A stretch of 45,671 nucleotides of DNA from positions 1-45,671 of the forward strand of contig CAMLDW010000019.1 in assembly GCA_946479035.1 (NCBI GenBank), written 5' to 3'. Of the stretch, positions 33,091 to 41,403 are shown piece by piece. This stretch comes from an uncultured Chthonomonadaceae bacterium (GTDB lineage: Bacteria > Armatimonadota > Fimbriimonadia > Fimbriimonadales > Fimbriimonadaceae). The notes beneath the pieces were generated by a model. The model searched no databases. It saw only the letters and a program-made list of their open reading frames with translations, and had not been told where the DNA came from. Both the position numbers and the translations under genes were made by a program. How positions within the stretch are numbered: the stretch's first letter is position 1; each line of letters starts with the position of its first letter.

Positions 33091-33261
33091 TCACTTGGCC
33101 GGGCCGTACTCGCGCTCGAACTGGTCGAGCCGCCTGCGGATGGACTCCGTGATGTCCTCCACGTCCTCTCCGACCTTCTCCTCTTGCACGCGCTTGAGCG
33201 CCGCCATGATCGCCATGCCGCTCGCCACTCCCAGCGCGAACCAAACGAACCTGCTTCCCAC
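33091..33261 (-). CDS. Small YtxH-like membrane protein (56 aa)
   Basis: Translation from GTG 33261 gives 56 residues: a hydrophobic N-terminal helix (RFVWFALGVASGMAIMAAL, 4-22) followed by a charged helical tail (VQEEKVGEDVEDITESIRRR) ending EYGPAK, the layout of YtxH-type small membrane proteins. Support: a TAGAAT box (33268-33273) lies 6 nt before the GTG, as at other genes here, and the frame fills the gap before the cyclophilin gene. Function unknown. Confidence 0.6.
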   Translation of the reverse strand: MGSRFVWFALGVASGMAIMAALKRVQEEKVGEDVEDITESIRRRLDQFEREYGPAK

Positions 33262-33324
33262 GGTGCGATTCTACCTGCGCATTTGTACTGAACTGCCTCT
33301 GCCGGGTGGCGTCCTTGCCGCCAA

Positions 33325-33936
33325 GTGCGCTACGTTCAGACACTGCTCGTGCTGGCGATGACGGCACTGCCGCTTGCGGCCGGATCGCAGAACAGACAGC
33401 AGAAAAAGGACGGCGTGTTGACCGGAGAGACCGCCCCCACGTTCAAGCTCGACTACGTCCGTGAGGAGAAGCTGTTCGACCTCGCTGAAAAGCTCGGCAA
33501 GCGTCCGGTCGTGCTCGTCTTCGGCAGCTATACGTGACCGCCCTTCCGCGCCCAGGTGGGCGCGCTAAACAGATGGTATGAAGCGACCAAGGACAGGGCC
33601 GAGTTCATCGTCGTCTATGTCCGTGAGGCGCACCCCGACGACGGCCGCCAGGTCGCCCAGAACATCAAGGACGGCGTCGTGTTCAACGATCCGCAGTCCT
33701 ATGAACGGCGTAAAGAGATCGCGCGCTTGTGCGAGGTCGGCCTATCGCTCAAGATCCCGATCGTCGTCGACAAGATGGACGACGCGGTGCAAAACGCTTA
33801 CGCCGGATGGCCAGACCGCATCTACATCGTCGGGACGGACGGAAAAGTCGCGTTCCAGGGCCGTCCTGGGCCCGCGGGGTTCAAGCCCCAAGAGGCGCGC
33901 GACGCGCTGGACGGGATTCTCAGCGGCGCACACTGA
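33325..33936 (+). CDS. Deiodinase-like thioredoxin-fold selenoprotein (in-frame TGA = Sec71)
   Basis: A 203-residue frame from GTG 33325, read through TGA at 33535-33537. The sequence around the TGA, VLVFGSYT-U-PPFRAQ, matches the iodothyronine deiodinase active site (SCT-Sec-PPF). Other family signatures follow in the same frame: FIVVYVREAHPDDGR with E101 and H103, PIVVDKMDDAVQNAYAG, RIYIVGTDGKVAFQGRPGP. A signal peptide covers residues ~1-20. A hairpin fitting a bacterial SECIS begins 9 nt after the TGA. Bacterial deiodinase-like proteins are thioredoxin-fold proteins of unknown substrate; redox or dehalogenation chemistry is inferred. The cysteine of SCT is tyrosine here. The alternative, a nonsense mutation, is unlikely at precisely this codon. 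Confidence 0.88.
33547..33564 (+). promoter_or_regulatory. Candidate bacterial SECIS element
   Basis: The mRNA can fold CGCGCCC-AGGU-GGGCGCG, seven perfect base pairs with a four-base loop. The loop starts 17 nt after the TGA, has G in its second position and carries the AGGU sequence also found in the Escherichia coli fdhF SECIS loop, where SelB binds. It lies in coding sequence (residues 75-80 of the protein). Confidence 0.75.
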
Positions 33937-33951
33937 CGGTGCGAATTGTGC

Positions 33952-33968
33952 ACGGTCAACCTGACCGT
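33952..33968. terminator. Possible bidirectional terminator hairpin
   Basis: ACGGTCA-ACC-TGACCGT, a perfect 7-bp stem between the convergent deiodinase-like and lipoprotein genes. There is no T-run, so this is a weak call. Confidence 0.3.
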
Positions 33969-34396
33969 TAGCTGCCTTCGATCTTCCGGAAACGCAGCTC
34001 GACAAACAAAGAGTTCGGGCCCGCCTGCTTCAGGTACGTCTTCCCCCCTTCCTTCACGACGTCGAACACCATCTGCTCGTCCAGGCGCTTGAGCTGCGCC
34101 TCCATGTCCACTTGCCCCCCCGCGGACTTGACGGCCGCAGCGCGGTCCTGCCCCGCTACCTTCTCGACGAGCAGGTGTGCGCGCCCGTCCCGCCAGTCGA
34201 CCCTCCCGTCCATGTCGGGCAGGCCGGTCAGGTGCCACTTGTTCCCCGTGAACGTCAGCACGTTCCCCATCTCCGTGCCCGACTTCGCGTCCACCTGGCT
34301 CCAGCGCCCCTGCATGTTTGGCTTCCCGCACCCGCATATTGCGAGCGCGAGTCCGCAGCAAGCGATCCAGACCCGAGCGGACCTACCCGCCCGCAT
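33968..34396 (-). CDS. Small lipoprotein of unknown function
   Basis: A 142-residue protein with a basic N-terminus, hydrophobic stretch and lipobox ending ICGC (residues ~11-23), so probably lipid-anchored. The mature part (MQGRWSQVDAKSGTEMGNVL, VFDVVKEGGKTYLKQ) has the lipocalin-like look of small beta-barrel lipoproteins, but no family is certain. Its first 14 bases overlap the 3' end of the M28 peptidase gene on the same strand, so the two are co-transcribed. Confidence 0.75.
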   Translation of the reverse strand: MRAGRSARVWIACCGLALAICGCGKPNMQGRWSQVDAKSGTEMGNVLTFTGNKWHLTGLPDMDGRVDWRDGRAHLLVEKVAGQDRAAAVKSAGGQVDMEAQLKRLDEQMVFDVVKEGGKTYLKQAGPNSLFVELRFRKIEGS

Positions 34397-35894
34397 CGTG
34401 CTTCAGCATCTCCGTCATGCCGCCCACCGTCTCGAGCACGAGGTAGTTCAGTCGCGCCGTGCTCACGATCTTGTCCCAGTTGATCTTGTCGATCGTGTCG
34501 GTCGGCTGGTGGTAGTCCGGGTGGAACCCTGAGAAGAGGAACGTGATCGGCACGCCCTTGCGCGCGAAGTTCGCGTGGTCGCTCCGCTCATAGACCCCTT
34601 CCTCGTCGTACTCGAACGCGAAGTTCAAGTACTTGTTCATGTCGATCACAACGTTGTGCAGCTCCATCGAGATCCGCTTGCTCCCGACGAGGTGGATCGT
34701 GTTGATGTTGTCCTCCGCCTTCTCCGGCGGGTTCTCGTTCGGCTTCTCCTCGTTCCGGCCCACCATGTCCATCTGCAATAGGCAGTCCATCCTGTCGAGC
34801 GGGATCAGCGGGTTGGCCGTGTAGTAGCCCGAGCCGATCAGCCCCATTTCCTCGCCGCAGAAAGCCATGAACACCACGCTGCGCCTGGGCTTGACAGGGT
34901 TGCTCGTCGCCGCCTTCGCGATCATCAGCATCGCCGTCGATCCGGAGCCGTCGTCGTCCGCGCCTGGGTACACGACGCCGCTCGCGTTCACACCGAGGTG
35001 GTCGAGGTGCGCGCCGACGCCGATGTACTGCTCTTTCAGCACTGGGTCGCTCCCGGGCAGCATCCCCACCACGTTCGGCACCATGATCTGCTCCGTCTTC
35101 ACTTTCACTGTCAGGTGCAGCGCGCCCTTCGCCTCTTTGAACTCCACTCCGTCCGAGTCCGTGCTGCCCGCCACGACCATCGTCGGATCGACTCCCAGAG
35201 CGCGAGCAAGATCGAGCGCGTACCGGCGATCGATCGAGAGCGCGGGCGCCCGTCCCGCCCGTCCGCCCCCAGCCGTTCGGTTGCCCGGAGAGACCGACGC
35301 GAACGGAGCCGGCGCCTTCTCGACCACCGTGATCACCATCGCCGCACCGCCCTGGATGAACAGGTTGCGCGTCCGAAAGTCGAGTGGGGTCGCAGAAGCC
35401 ACCACGACCGCCTTGCCCTGAACCGAGAGCCCTTCTGGCAGCGCCGTCGGCAACGTCGTCGGCAGCTTGATGAACACCACTTCCTCGACGCTCACGTCCG
35501 CGTCGCCTGTCAGCGAACCGCCCAGACCCTTTCCGATCTTCAGGTCGATCGATGGCCCTGTCAGGCCGCTCGCGGACTCGTCCACCGATGTCTTGCTGAA
35601 CGGCACGCCCTGGAAGTACGTCCCGTTCTCGCCGATCGGCACGAGCCCCATCTCCTTGAACCGCGCCGCGACGTACTCAGCCGCCTTATAGAACCCCGGC
35701 TGCCCTGATCCGCGGCCCTGGCACTCTGGCCCGGCGAGGTACCCCAGGTGTTGGCGCGCCAGGGCTGCCGAGATCTGGTCCCAGCCTGTCTGGTACTCGC
35801 TCGGCGGCGGGACCGAGCCCTTGTACTGCGCATAGAGCCCGCACGGAAGGGCGGCAACGGCGAGAAAGGCAAGGAAAAGGCGTTTAGTCTGCAC
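34383..35894 (-). CDS. M28-family zinc aminopeptidase, exported, with PA-type insert
   Basis: A 503-residue exopeptidase. A signal peptide (LFLAFLAVAALPCGLYAQ) is followed by a helical segment, a PA-like insert (~110-210: LSVQGKAVVVASATPLDFRT) and the M28 catalytic domain. Zinc ligands and catalytic residues are visible in GAHLDHLG, YPGADDDGSGS, AFCGEEMGLIGS, MDMVGRN and the last histidine in DYHQPTDTI. It would trim N-terminal residues from peptides outside the cytoplasm. I prefer GTG 35894, preceded by GGAG at a good distance and starting at the signal peptide, over ATG 35930. Confidence 0.9.
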   Translation of the reverse strand: MQTKRLFLAFLAVAALPCGLYAQYKGSVPPPSEYQTGWDQISAALARQHLGYLAGPECQGRGSGQPGFYKAAEYVAARFKEMGLVPIGENGTYFQGVPFSKTSVDESASGLTGPSIDLKIGKGLGGSLTGDADVSVEEVVFIKLPTTLPTALPEGLSVQGKAVVVASATPLDFRTRNLFIQGGAAMVITVVEKAPAPFASVSPGNRTAGGGRAGRAPALSIDRRYALDLARALGVDPTMVVAGSTDSDGVEFKEAKGALHLTVKVKTEQIMVPNVVGMLPGSDPVLKEQYIGVGAHLDHLGVNASGVVYPGADDDGSGSTAMLMIAKAATSNPVKPRRSVVFMAFCGEEMGLIGSGYYTANPLIPLDRMDCLLQMDMVGRNEEKPNENPPEKAEDNINTIHLVGSKRISMELHNVVIDMNKYLNFAFEYDEEGVYERSDHANFARKGVPITFLFSGFHPDYHQPTDTIDKINWDKIVSTARLNYLVLETVGGMTEMLKHDAGG

Positions 35895-35966
35895 TGGGTC
35901 TTCTCTCCAAGGAACGAGGACGATATGCACTTATACCGCCCCGGCCGGGCGTCCGTTCGCGGTTTG

Positions 35967-37412
35967 TCACAGCGCTTCGCCGGTCATCCGCACGGAAGCC
36001 GTGCTGCGGCCGTGCAAAGAGAGCGCGAGAGAGCCGGCGGCGCTCGTCTCGATGTCCACCACGCGCCCGGTCCCGCCGTGACCCACCGCCGCCGTGTTCA
36101 CGACCACCGTCGCAAGGTGCAGCCGTCTTTGCAGCGGGCTCTCGTGCACCGCCACGCACTGGATCTTCTCCGTCGGTACGAAGAGCGTCCCGCGTGAAAA
36201 GACCCCCAGCCGAGTCGCCAAGACGTCCAGCTTGTCCTGAAACCCCGTCGTGCGGTAGTGCACCCACGCCGTGAACACCGACCACGCCGCCAATGGCACC
36301 AGGGACCACAGCGCCTTGGGCCCAAAGTAAAGGCTGGCAGCCCCCACGATCACCCCGTACGTGATCACCGACCTCTGCGCGTGCACCCGGATCGTCTTCG
36401 GGCTGATCCGCTGCCACATCACCGGATAGATCCTCCGCCCAGGAAGGATCGTGTGGACGATGTCCGGCAGCCTGTCCTGCTCGAGCAGAGGGCTCACCAA
36501 CGAAGCGCCGTGCATGTCCTTCTTGTCGAACGTGCCCGCCGTCTCCACGTACAGCTTGCAGATGTTGAGCATCCGCTGGAGCAGCGTCTCTGATATGCGC
36601 ACGACCTGTACCCGCGGCAGCGGCACCACGCTCTCGATCTGGTTGATTAGGCCGTAGTGCCGCCGCAGTCGACCCTCTTCCAGAGTCAGCTCGAAGTTCG
36701 CGTAGTTGATCACGGCGGAGATGATCGAGATCACCCAACCGACCAGCAGCACCATGAAGATGAACACCGCGATTGCCAGCCACGAGCCGTGAAAGTCCGG
36801 CATGAATCGACGCCCGAGCTCTTCCAGCCTCGACTGAAACGCGGCCGAACCGCCAAGAAACGTCGCGATGATCGCCAGCGTCCGGTTCTCCGTCGCTCCA
36901 GCCAGGAACAGCTCCTTTCCGTTGATCCGGTAAACCGTCCTTCCCCGCACCTCTCCAGAGGTCGGAGCGCCGCCCATTTCGCGCACGACCCCCTGCGTGA
37001 GCTCGCGCTTGAGAGCGTCAGCGTCCCGCTCGCTCAGCGCCGAGATCGCTACTTCTGCGTGCCTCCCTGCGGCCGTCTCGATCTTTAGGTCCACAAGACC
37101 GAAAAACCGGTGTATCAGGTTCTTCGATACGTTGATGTTCTGGATCTTCGAGAGAGGGACCGTCCGCACGTTGCGCACCAGGATGCCCGAACGCACGATC
37201 AGGTTCCCTTCGTGGACAGCAAAGCTGAACGTGAGGTACCGCGCCACGGCTGCTAGCACGATCACGCCGCCGATCGCCTCCACCACGAAGTCGCCCGAGG
37301 AGTGGCTCGTGAACAGCACGAGAACGATAAAGTAGACGAAACGCCCGAGCACCCGCACGAACTCGAGCACGATCGTAAGCGGGTTCAGCCGCCGAAACAC
37401 AGCCTCAGCCAT
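35967..37412 (-). CDS. YdbT-like membrane protein with bacterial PH domains
   Basis: A 481-residue protein with transmembrane pairs near residues 25-60, ~185-235 and ~360-400 alternating with bacterial pleckstrin-homology domains of the YdbS/YdbT (bPH2) kind. The repeated motif is visible as GILVRNVRTVPLSKIQNINV, RRHYGLINQIESVVPLPRVQVVRI and GVFSRGTLFVPTEKIQCVAV: a basic turn then a P-x-x-K/R-I-Q strand. It overlaps the YdbS-like gene by 8 bases. In Bacillus the pair affects resistance to membrane-active compounds; the role here is inferred as membrane-related. Confidence 0.85.
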   Translation of the reverse strand: MAEAVFRRLNPLTIVLEFVRVLGRFVYFIVLVLFTSHSSGDFVVEAIGGVIVLAAVARYLTFSFAVHEGNLIVRSGILVRNVRTVPLSKIQNINVSKNLIHRFFGLVDLKIETAAGRHAEVAISALSERDADALKRELTQGVVREMGGAPTSGEVRGRTVYRINGKELFLAGATENRTLAIIATFLGGSAAFQSRLEELGRRFMPDFHGSWLAIAVFIFMVLLVGWVISIISAVINYANFELTLEEGRLRRHYGLINQIESVVPLPRVQVVRISETLLQRMLNICKLYVETAGTFDKKDMHGASLVSPLLEQDRLPDIVHTILPGRRIYPVMWQRISPKTIRVHAQRSVITYGVIVGAASLYFGPKALWSLVPLAAWSVFTAWVHYRTTGFQDKLDVLATRLGVFSRGTLFVPTEKIQCVAVHESPLQRRLHLATVVVNTAAVGHGGTGRVVDIETSAAGSLALSLHGRSTASVRMTGEAL

Positions 37413-37932
37413 TCATCCCCTCAGGCGGAGGAACGACCGAGGGCGCCTCGACGTGCAACAGCCGGCGTCGCAGCGTCTCCGCGTCTTCCGCCAGAAGCCC
37501 CGGGATCGTAGCCACCGCGCCAGAGTGACCGCCGACGAACACGCTCACCACCGACAGCCCGAGCGCGCGGGAGATCGGCCCGGCCGTCACGTCCACGTGC
37601 TGGATCCGCGCGCGTGGAACGTAAATGCGCGTCCGCCACCAGATGCCGTGCGCGACCGCAAGGTCGTCCGTGCCCAAGAGAAACCGCCAGTACTCGTACC
37701 GCATCCCCGCGACCACGAAGAGCCAGACCACCAACAGGACGCCGAGCCCCGCCGTGAGCAGCGCCGGGTGCACCTTCATCGCCACCTCGCCGTCCAGAGC
37801 CTCGTTCAGGATGAAACCGACCCCGACGAGCAGACCAAGATAGAGCGCGCCAGAGATCGACGCCTCGATCCGCCACAGCTTGTTGACGGCGCGGTCCAAG
37901 TGGCTCCAGGCAGCGATTTCTGGCGCGTTCAT
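37405..37932 (-). CDS. YdbS-like membrane protein with bacterial PH domain
   Basis: A 175-residue partner of the YdbT-like protein: two transmembrane helices (residues ~28-46 and ~57-76) followed by a single bPH2 domain with GIWWRTRIYVPRARIQHVDV and GLSVVSVFVGGHSGAVATIPG. It is first of the two overlapping genes. A CAGAAT box (37941-37946) lies 8 nt before the ATG and no ribosome-binding site is visible. Confidence 0.88.
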   Translation of the reverse strand: MNAPEIAAWSHLDRAVNKLWRIEASISGALYLGLLVGVGFILNEALDGEVAMKVHPALLTAGLGVLLVVWLFVVAGMRYEYWRFLLGTDDLAVAHGIWWRTRIYVPRARIQHVDVTAGPISRALGLSVVSVFVGGHSGAVATIPGLLAEDAETLRRRLLHVEAPSVVPPPEGMNG

Positions 37933-37969
37933 GAACCCCTATTCTGACCTCACGCGCACGCCCTACGCC

Positions 37970-38683
37970 TCAAACGGCCGACTGCGGGGCGCGACTGTGG
38001 AAGTAGGAGTTATCGAAGTAGGCCACGCCCAGCGCCTTCGCGTACCGCTGCGCACGGAAGCAGATCGCCCCAGCACCATGGTTTAGCGGCTCGCCCGGCG
38101 GGATGCTCGACTGCTCCCTCTCTGTCACGAGCAGAGGCAACGAAGCGTTCTTCCAGTGCACCACCGTCCGGTACACCACCAGCCCCCCGACCAACGTAAG
38201 TGGGTACTGCTCGCAGTAGACGACGACCGCGTCGATCTCGATCACCGACCCGCGCCGAGTCCGCTTGATGAGCCCCTCGCCCTCGCGACGAAAGTACGTC
38301 CGCGACTTCAGGTCGAACGCGACGTACTCCATAGAGAGCACGGCCCACACGCCCGCCAAGAACACCGCGGGGCCCAGCCAAGCACCGGCCTGGAAGAACG
38401 GCACCCACTCCCAACCGAGGTACGCGCCCAACGACACCATGACCCCGAAAGCCAGACACCCGGAGACCAGCGCCTGGTACCACCGCGGCGGCGCGAAGAC
38501 CAGCCTCTTGTCTTCGCCCCAAAAACTCCCGACCAGAGGCGTCTCCAGCCCGATCTTCCGAAGCGGGCGGAAAGCGCCGCCCTCGCCGCCCGAACGGCTC
38601 TCATAGGGGTTTCCCAAGCCTGAGTCCGAGTATACGGTAGGACTTCTCCTCGCATATCTACCGGTTGTTCTTGCCAGCCGCAT
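37970..38683 (-). CDS. Membrane protein of unknown function, possibly PH-like
   Basis: A 237-residue protein with two or three hydrophobic segments (~68-88 VSGCLAFGVMVSLGAYLG; ~95-118 AGAWLGPAVFLAGVWAVL) followed by a beta-rich soluble part (SRTYFRREGEGLIKRTRRGS, EIDAVVVYCEQYPL). The order of membrane hairpin and basic beta domain is reminiscent of the adjacent PH-domain proteins, but no family is certain. The start at ATG 38683 is provisional; the first ~45 residues look unstructured, so translation may begin further in. Confidence 0.6.
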   Translation of the reverse strand: MRLARTTGRYARRSPTVYSDSGLGNPYESRSGGEGGAFRPLRKIGLETPLVGSFWGEDKRLVFAPPRWYQALVSGCLAFGVMVSLGAYLGWEWVPFFQAGAWLGPAVFLAGVWAVLSMEYVAFDLKSRTYFRREGEGLIKRTRRGSVIEIDAVVVYCEQYPLTLVGGLVVYRTVVHWKNASLPLLVTEREQSSIPPGEPLNHGAGAICFRAQRYAKALGVAYFDNSYFHSRAPQSAV

Positions 38684-38699
38684 TTGTGCCGGGGCGAGT

Positions 38700-39605
38700 G
38701 TGGAACATATGACCTCGGTAGGTGGGCAATTGACCGTTCAAGCCGAGTATCAGCATCTAGTCAGCCTTTATGAAAGCGCTGGCTCGTTGCCGCAGCTCCC
38801 CAAGTCTCCGCTGCGGCTCTCCAAGATGCTCGACTCCACCGACTCCAACCCCGTCGAGATCGAGAACCTCATCCTCTCCGACCCCGCGCTGACTGCCGGC
38901 CTGCTCCGATCCGCGTCGTCGGTCTACCACGCCCGCTCTCGGCCGGTCACCACCGTCCGAGAGTCGATCATGGTCCTCGGCTTCCGCTCGCTCCGCTCCA
39001 TGGCCATCGCGCTCTGGACGCAGTCGCTCATCGTCGAGGCGAGCAAGAAGTCCTTCTTCGACGCCGGGCGCTTTACCAAGAACGGCAGCTTCGTCGGCTA
39101 TCTCAGCTCCGCGATTTTCCGAGAGCTCGGACACGGCAGGTCCAGCTGGACAGCAGAAGAGGTCTACGCGGGAGGCGTCCTGTGCAACATCAGCCTCGGA
39201 CTGCTCGCCGTGCTGCACCCCGGTGCGTTCGACGCGGTCTACGTCACCTCGCGCGAAACCCAGTGCACCCTCGAGAAGGCCTTCTACGACCGATACGAGC
39301 ACGAGATCGCTGAGCTCGGCCCAATGGCCGCCCACGCCCTCGGCCTTCCACAGCTTTTCCGCCTCGTCATCGAGCACGTCCACTATCCGCAAGGCGCGAT
39401 GGACCACTTCCATCCGCTGGCCTGTCTCAACTTCGCGCGCAACGTCGCCGACGCCTCCGGCTTCGGCCTCCAGCGATGGCCCGTGGAGTTCACGGTCTCA
39501 GGCGCGGTCGCAGACCTCGTCGCGCTGTCAGAAGCGCGCCTGTGCGAGCTCGTAGACGAGACGCGCAAGCACACGATCCTTCACTGCCCAGCCAGCGCGG
39601 CCTGA
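38700..39605 (+). CDS. HDOD domain signalling protein
   Basis: A 301-residue protein that is essentially one HDOD domain: LPQLPKSPLRLSKMLDSTDS, NPVEIENLILSDPALTAGLL and TTVRESIMVLGFRSLRSMA are the signature helices, and GGVLCNISLGLLAV the later one. HDOD domains are HD-like folds lacking the metal residues and are thought to act in signalling, motility and type IV pilus regulation. No attached kinase or receiver domain. GTG 38700 and ATG 38709 are both possible starts. It is divergent from the preceding membrane protein. Confidence 0.9.
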   Translation: MEHMTSVGGQLTVQAEYQHLVSLYESAGSLPQLPKSPLRLSKMLDSTDSNPVEIENLILSDPALTAGLLRSASSVYHARSRPVTTVRESIMVLGFRSLRSMAIALWTQSLIVEASKKSFFDAGRFTKNGSFVGYLSSAIFRELGHGRSSWTAEEVYAGGVLCNISLGLLAVLHPGAFDAVYVTSRETQCTLEKAFYDRYEHEIAELGPMAAHALGLPQLFRLVIEHVHYPQGAMDHFHPLACLNFARNVADASGFGLQRWPVEFTVSGAVADLVALSEARLCELVDETRKHTILHCPASAA

Positions 39606-39654
39606 TCGTAGACGTGCCAATATCCTTCTAACCGCGCAAGCGGCTGAGCAAGGA

Positions 39655-40107
39655 ATGGACCAGCCCCGCTGCCCCAAGTGCGATGCCGCAATGGAGCCGA
39701 CCGCTGAAGTCTGCCCGTCTTGCGGCGAGCGCGTCGTCCCGCAGTACACCCCCGAGCCGGCAGGCGACGAAAAGGGCCTCTTCCTCTGCTACCGTCACAA
39801 GAAGGAAAAGACCCGACTGCGCTGCGGGCGCTGCGGCCGAGCGATCTGCCCCGATTGCGCCATCATCGGCCCCGCGGGGCCGCGCTGTCCCGAGTGCGGG
39901 CGAAACAAGGTCCCGGTCCGCGCGCGCGGCGTGCTCCACGACGTCGCCGCGTCCTTCAAAGGTCTGTTCGCCGGCCCCTACCGCTACATCTTTGCGATCG
40001 TCCTGGTCAGCGTGCTCCTCTCGCTGCTCCGCGGGTGCACCGACCTCCTAACGCGAAGCGCCGGACAGGATCGGTCGACCCAGTCCGGCGCGAGCGACAA
40101 GGACTAG
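39655..40107 (+). CDS. Zinc-ribbon / B-box-like membrane protein
   Basis: A 150-residue protein. A zinc ribbon at C6-x2-C9...C20-x2-C23 (CPKC, CPSC) is followed by a second metal-binding block C45, H48, C57, C60, C65, C68, C78, C81, laid out like bacterial B-box zinc fingers (FLCYRHKKEKTRLRCGRCGR). One transmembrane helix follows at ~110-128 (YIFAIVLVSVLLSLL), then a short polar tail. AAGGA stands directly before the ATG. Probably a protein-interaction module at the membrane; it converges on a lipoprotein gene 2 bases away. Confidence 0.82.
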   Translation: MDQPRCPKCDAAMEPTAEVCPSCGERVVPQYTPEPAGDEKGLFLCYRHKKEKTRLRCGRCGRAICPDCAIIGPAGPRCPECGRNKVPVRARGVLHDVAASFKGLFAGPYRYIFAIVLVSVLLSLLRGCTDLLTRSAGQDRSTQSGASDKD

Positions 40108-40109
40108 GC

Positions 40110-41366
40110 TTACTTCAGCGCGCCTGCCACGTCGTCCAAATTAACGCCCAGCACCGCCGTCGCGATCTTCTGCAGGCTCTCCTTCGGGCCCGTGAAGTGG
40201 AACGTGCGGTGGATGTGCGTGTAAGACTGCCCAGGTTTGAGAGCAAGAGCAGGCGAGCTCGACTCCACCTCGTAAAACGGCCCTAGAGGTTTCGCGCCCG
40301 GCGTCGGCGGCCCGTCGTTGTAGCTGTTCAGCGCGTCGCCCGCGAACGGGTCGTCCTGGTGCTTGCCCCACTTTGAGTTCACGTAGTCCGTGTCCTTCGG
40401 CTTGTTGTACTGCACGATCGTCAAAAGGCTGCGCGCCGGGTCCCAGCTGCCGATCACTCCCTTCGAACGCTGCGGCGGCAGACCGATCTTGCTTCGGTAC
40501 TCGCCGTCGCACTTGAACACGAGGTATCCCTTCATGTCCTTCAGCCTCTCCGGCGGCACCTTTCCGAAGTAGTCGTCCGTCACGACCTTCCCTTTCGCGC
40601 CAGCTTCGTACGGCGCTACGACGCTCGTCGTCTTCGAATACTTGTACTGGCTCAGGATCCACACGGAAAGCAGGCCCGACTCCTTCGTCCACGCCTTGTC
40701 GCCCGTGTTCTTGAGCGTGTTGCGCGATTCGTACGCCACCGACTTCACGTCCGCCGGTACGTCCACGCCGAGGCTCGCGACGATCCCGTCGTTGTGCAAC
40801 AGCTCGACCGCGCGCTGGATCTCGAACTTGAACTCCGTCCCTGAGAAGTTCGTCACGCTCCCGCTCTTCGAGAACACCGCCTCGTTCGGCCCCTGGCTCA
40901 CCGTGTCATAGGCGATCGTGTCGACGATGAGCGGAGTCTGCCATGCGTTCAGGTCCTGCTCCGCCCCTTTGGGGAAGTAGATCGAGAACTGACCGCCCTC
41001 CGGACCCAGCCAGATCCGGTCCTCACCGCCGAACACCGTCATGTGAGGCGTGAACTCGCCCTTCGCCACAACGTCGTAGTTGATCCAGCCGATCCCGTCC
41101 CCCTTCGAGGCGTCGAACGTGCTCGTCATCACGCGGCCCTGGTACTTCGGCACGATCACGAGCCCCGGCCCGTCCCCGCCGCCAAGCTCCACCGTCTCGA
41201 CGTGCTGCTTGAGAAAAGCAACGTCGTCCGCGTACATCCGCAACTTGACCACGCTACTCCCCTCCTTCTTTATGGGCGTCTGGGCGGGAGAGTTCTGTAC
41301 GTCCCCACCGCCGCATCCGACGAGCACGGCCGCACAGGCCGCAATAACAAAAGGGCTGACACGCAT
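40110..41366 (-). CDS. Lipoprotein, DUF6786-like
   Basis: A 418-residue protein with a lipoprotein signal ending VLVGCGGG (residues ~14-21). The mature sequence (VPKYQGRVMTSTFD, GEDRIWLGPEGGQFSIYF, WDPARSLLTIVQYNKP) looks like the beta-sandwich DUF6786 proteins related to aldose-epimerase-like carbohydrate binders; I give this name with limited confidence. GGAGG lies 8 nt before the ATG and a TATACT box at 41391-41396 gives a leader of about 18 nt, so this gene has a conventional start. It lies downstream of smc on the same strand. Confidence 0.75.
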   Translation of the reverse strand: MRVSPFVIAACAAVLVGCGGGDVQNSPAQTPIKKEGSSVVKLRMYADDVAFLKQHVETVELGGGDGPGLVIVPKYQGRVMTSTFDASKGDGIGWINYDVVAKGEFTPHMTVFGGEDRIWLGPEGGQFSIYFPKGAEQDLNAWQTPLIVDTIAYDTVSQGPNEAVFSKSGSVTNFSGTEFKFEIQRAVELLHNDGIVASLGVDVPADVKSVAYESRNTLKNTGDKAWTKESGLLSVWILSQYKYSKTTSVVAPYEAGAKGKVVTDDYFGKVPPERLKDMKGYLVFKCDGEYRSKIGLPPQRSKGVIGSWDPARSLLTIVQYNKPKDTDYVNSKWGKHQDDPFAGDALNSYNDGPPTPGAKPLGPFYEVESSSPALALKPGQSYTHIHRTFHFTGPKESLQKIATAVLGVNLDDVAGALK

Positions 41367-41403
41367 CTTTCATGCCTCCGAACCAGCCCAAGTATAGCGC
41401 GTG

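Noticed and set aside
33535..33537. Nonsense mutation making the deiodinase-like gene a pseudogene
   Set aside because: The TGA coincides with the family's selenocysteine, the downstream frame is intact to a normal stop with conserved motifs, and a SECIS-like hairpin follows.
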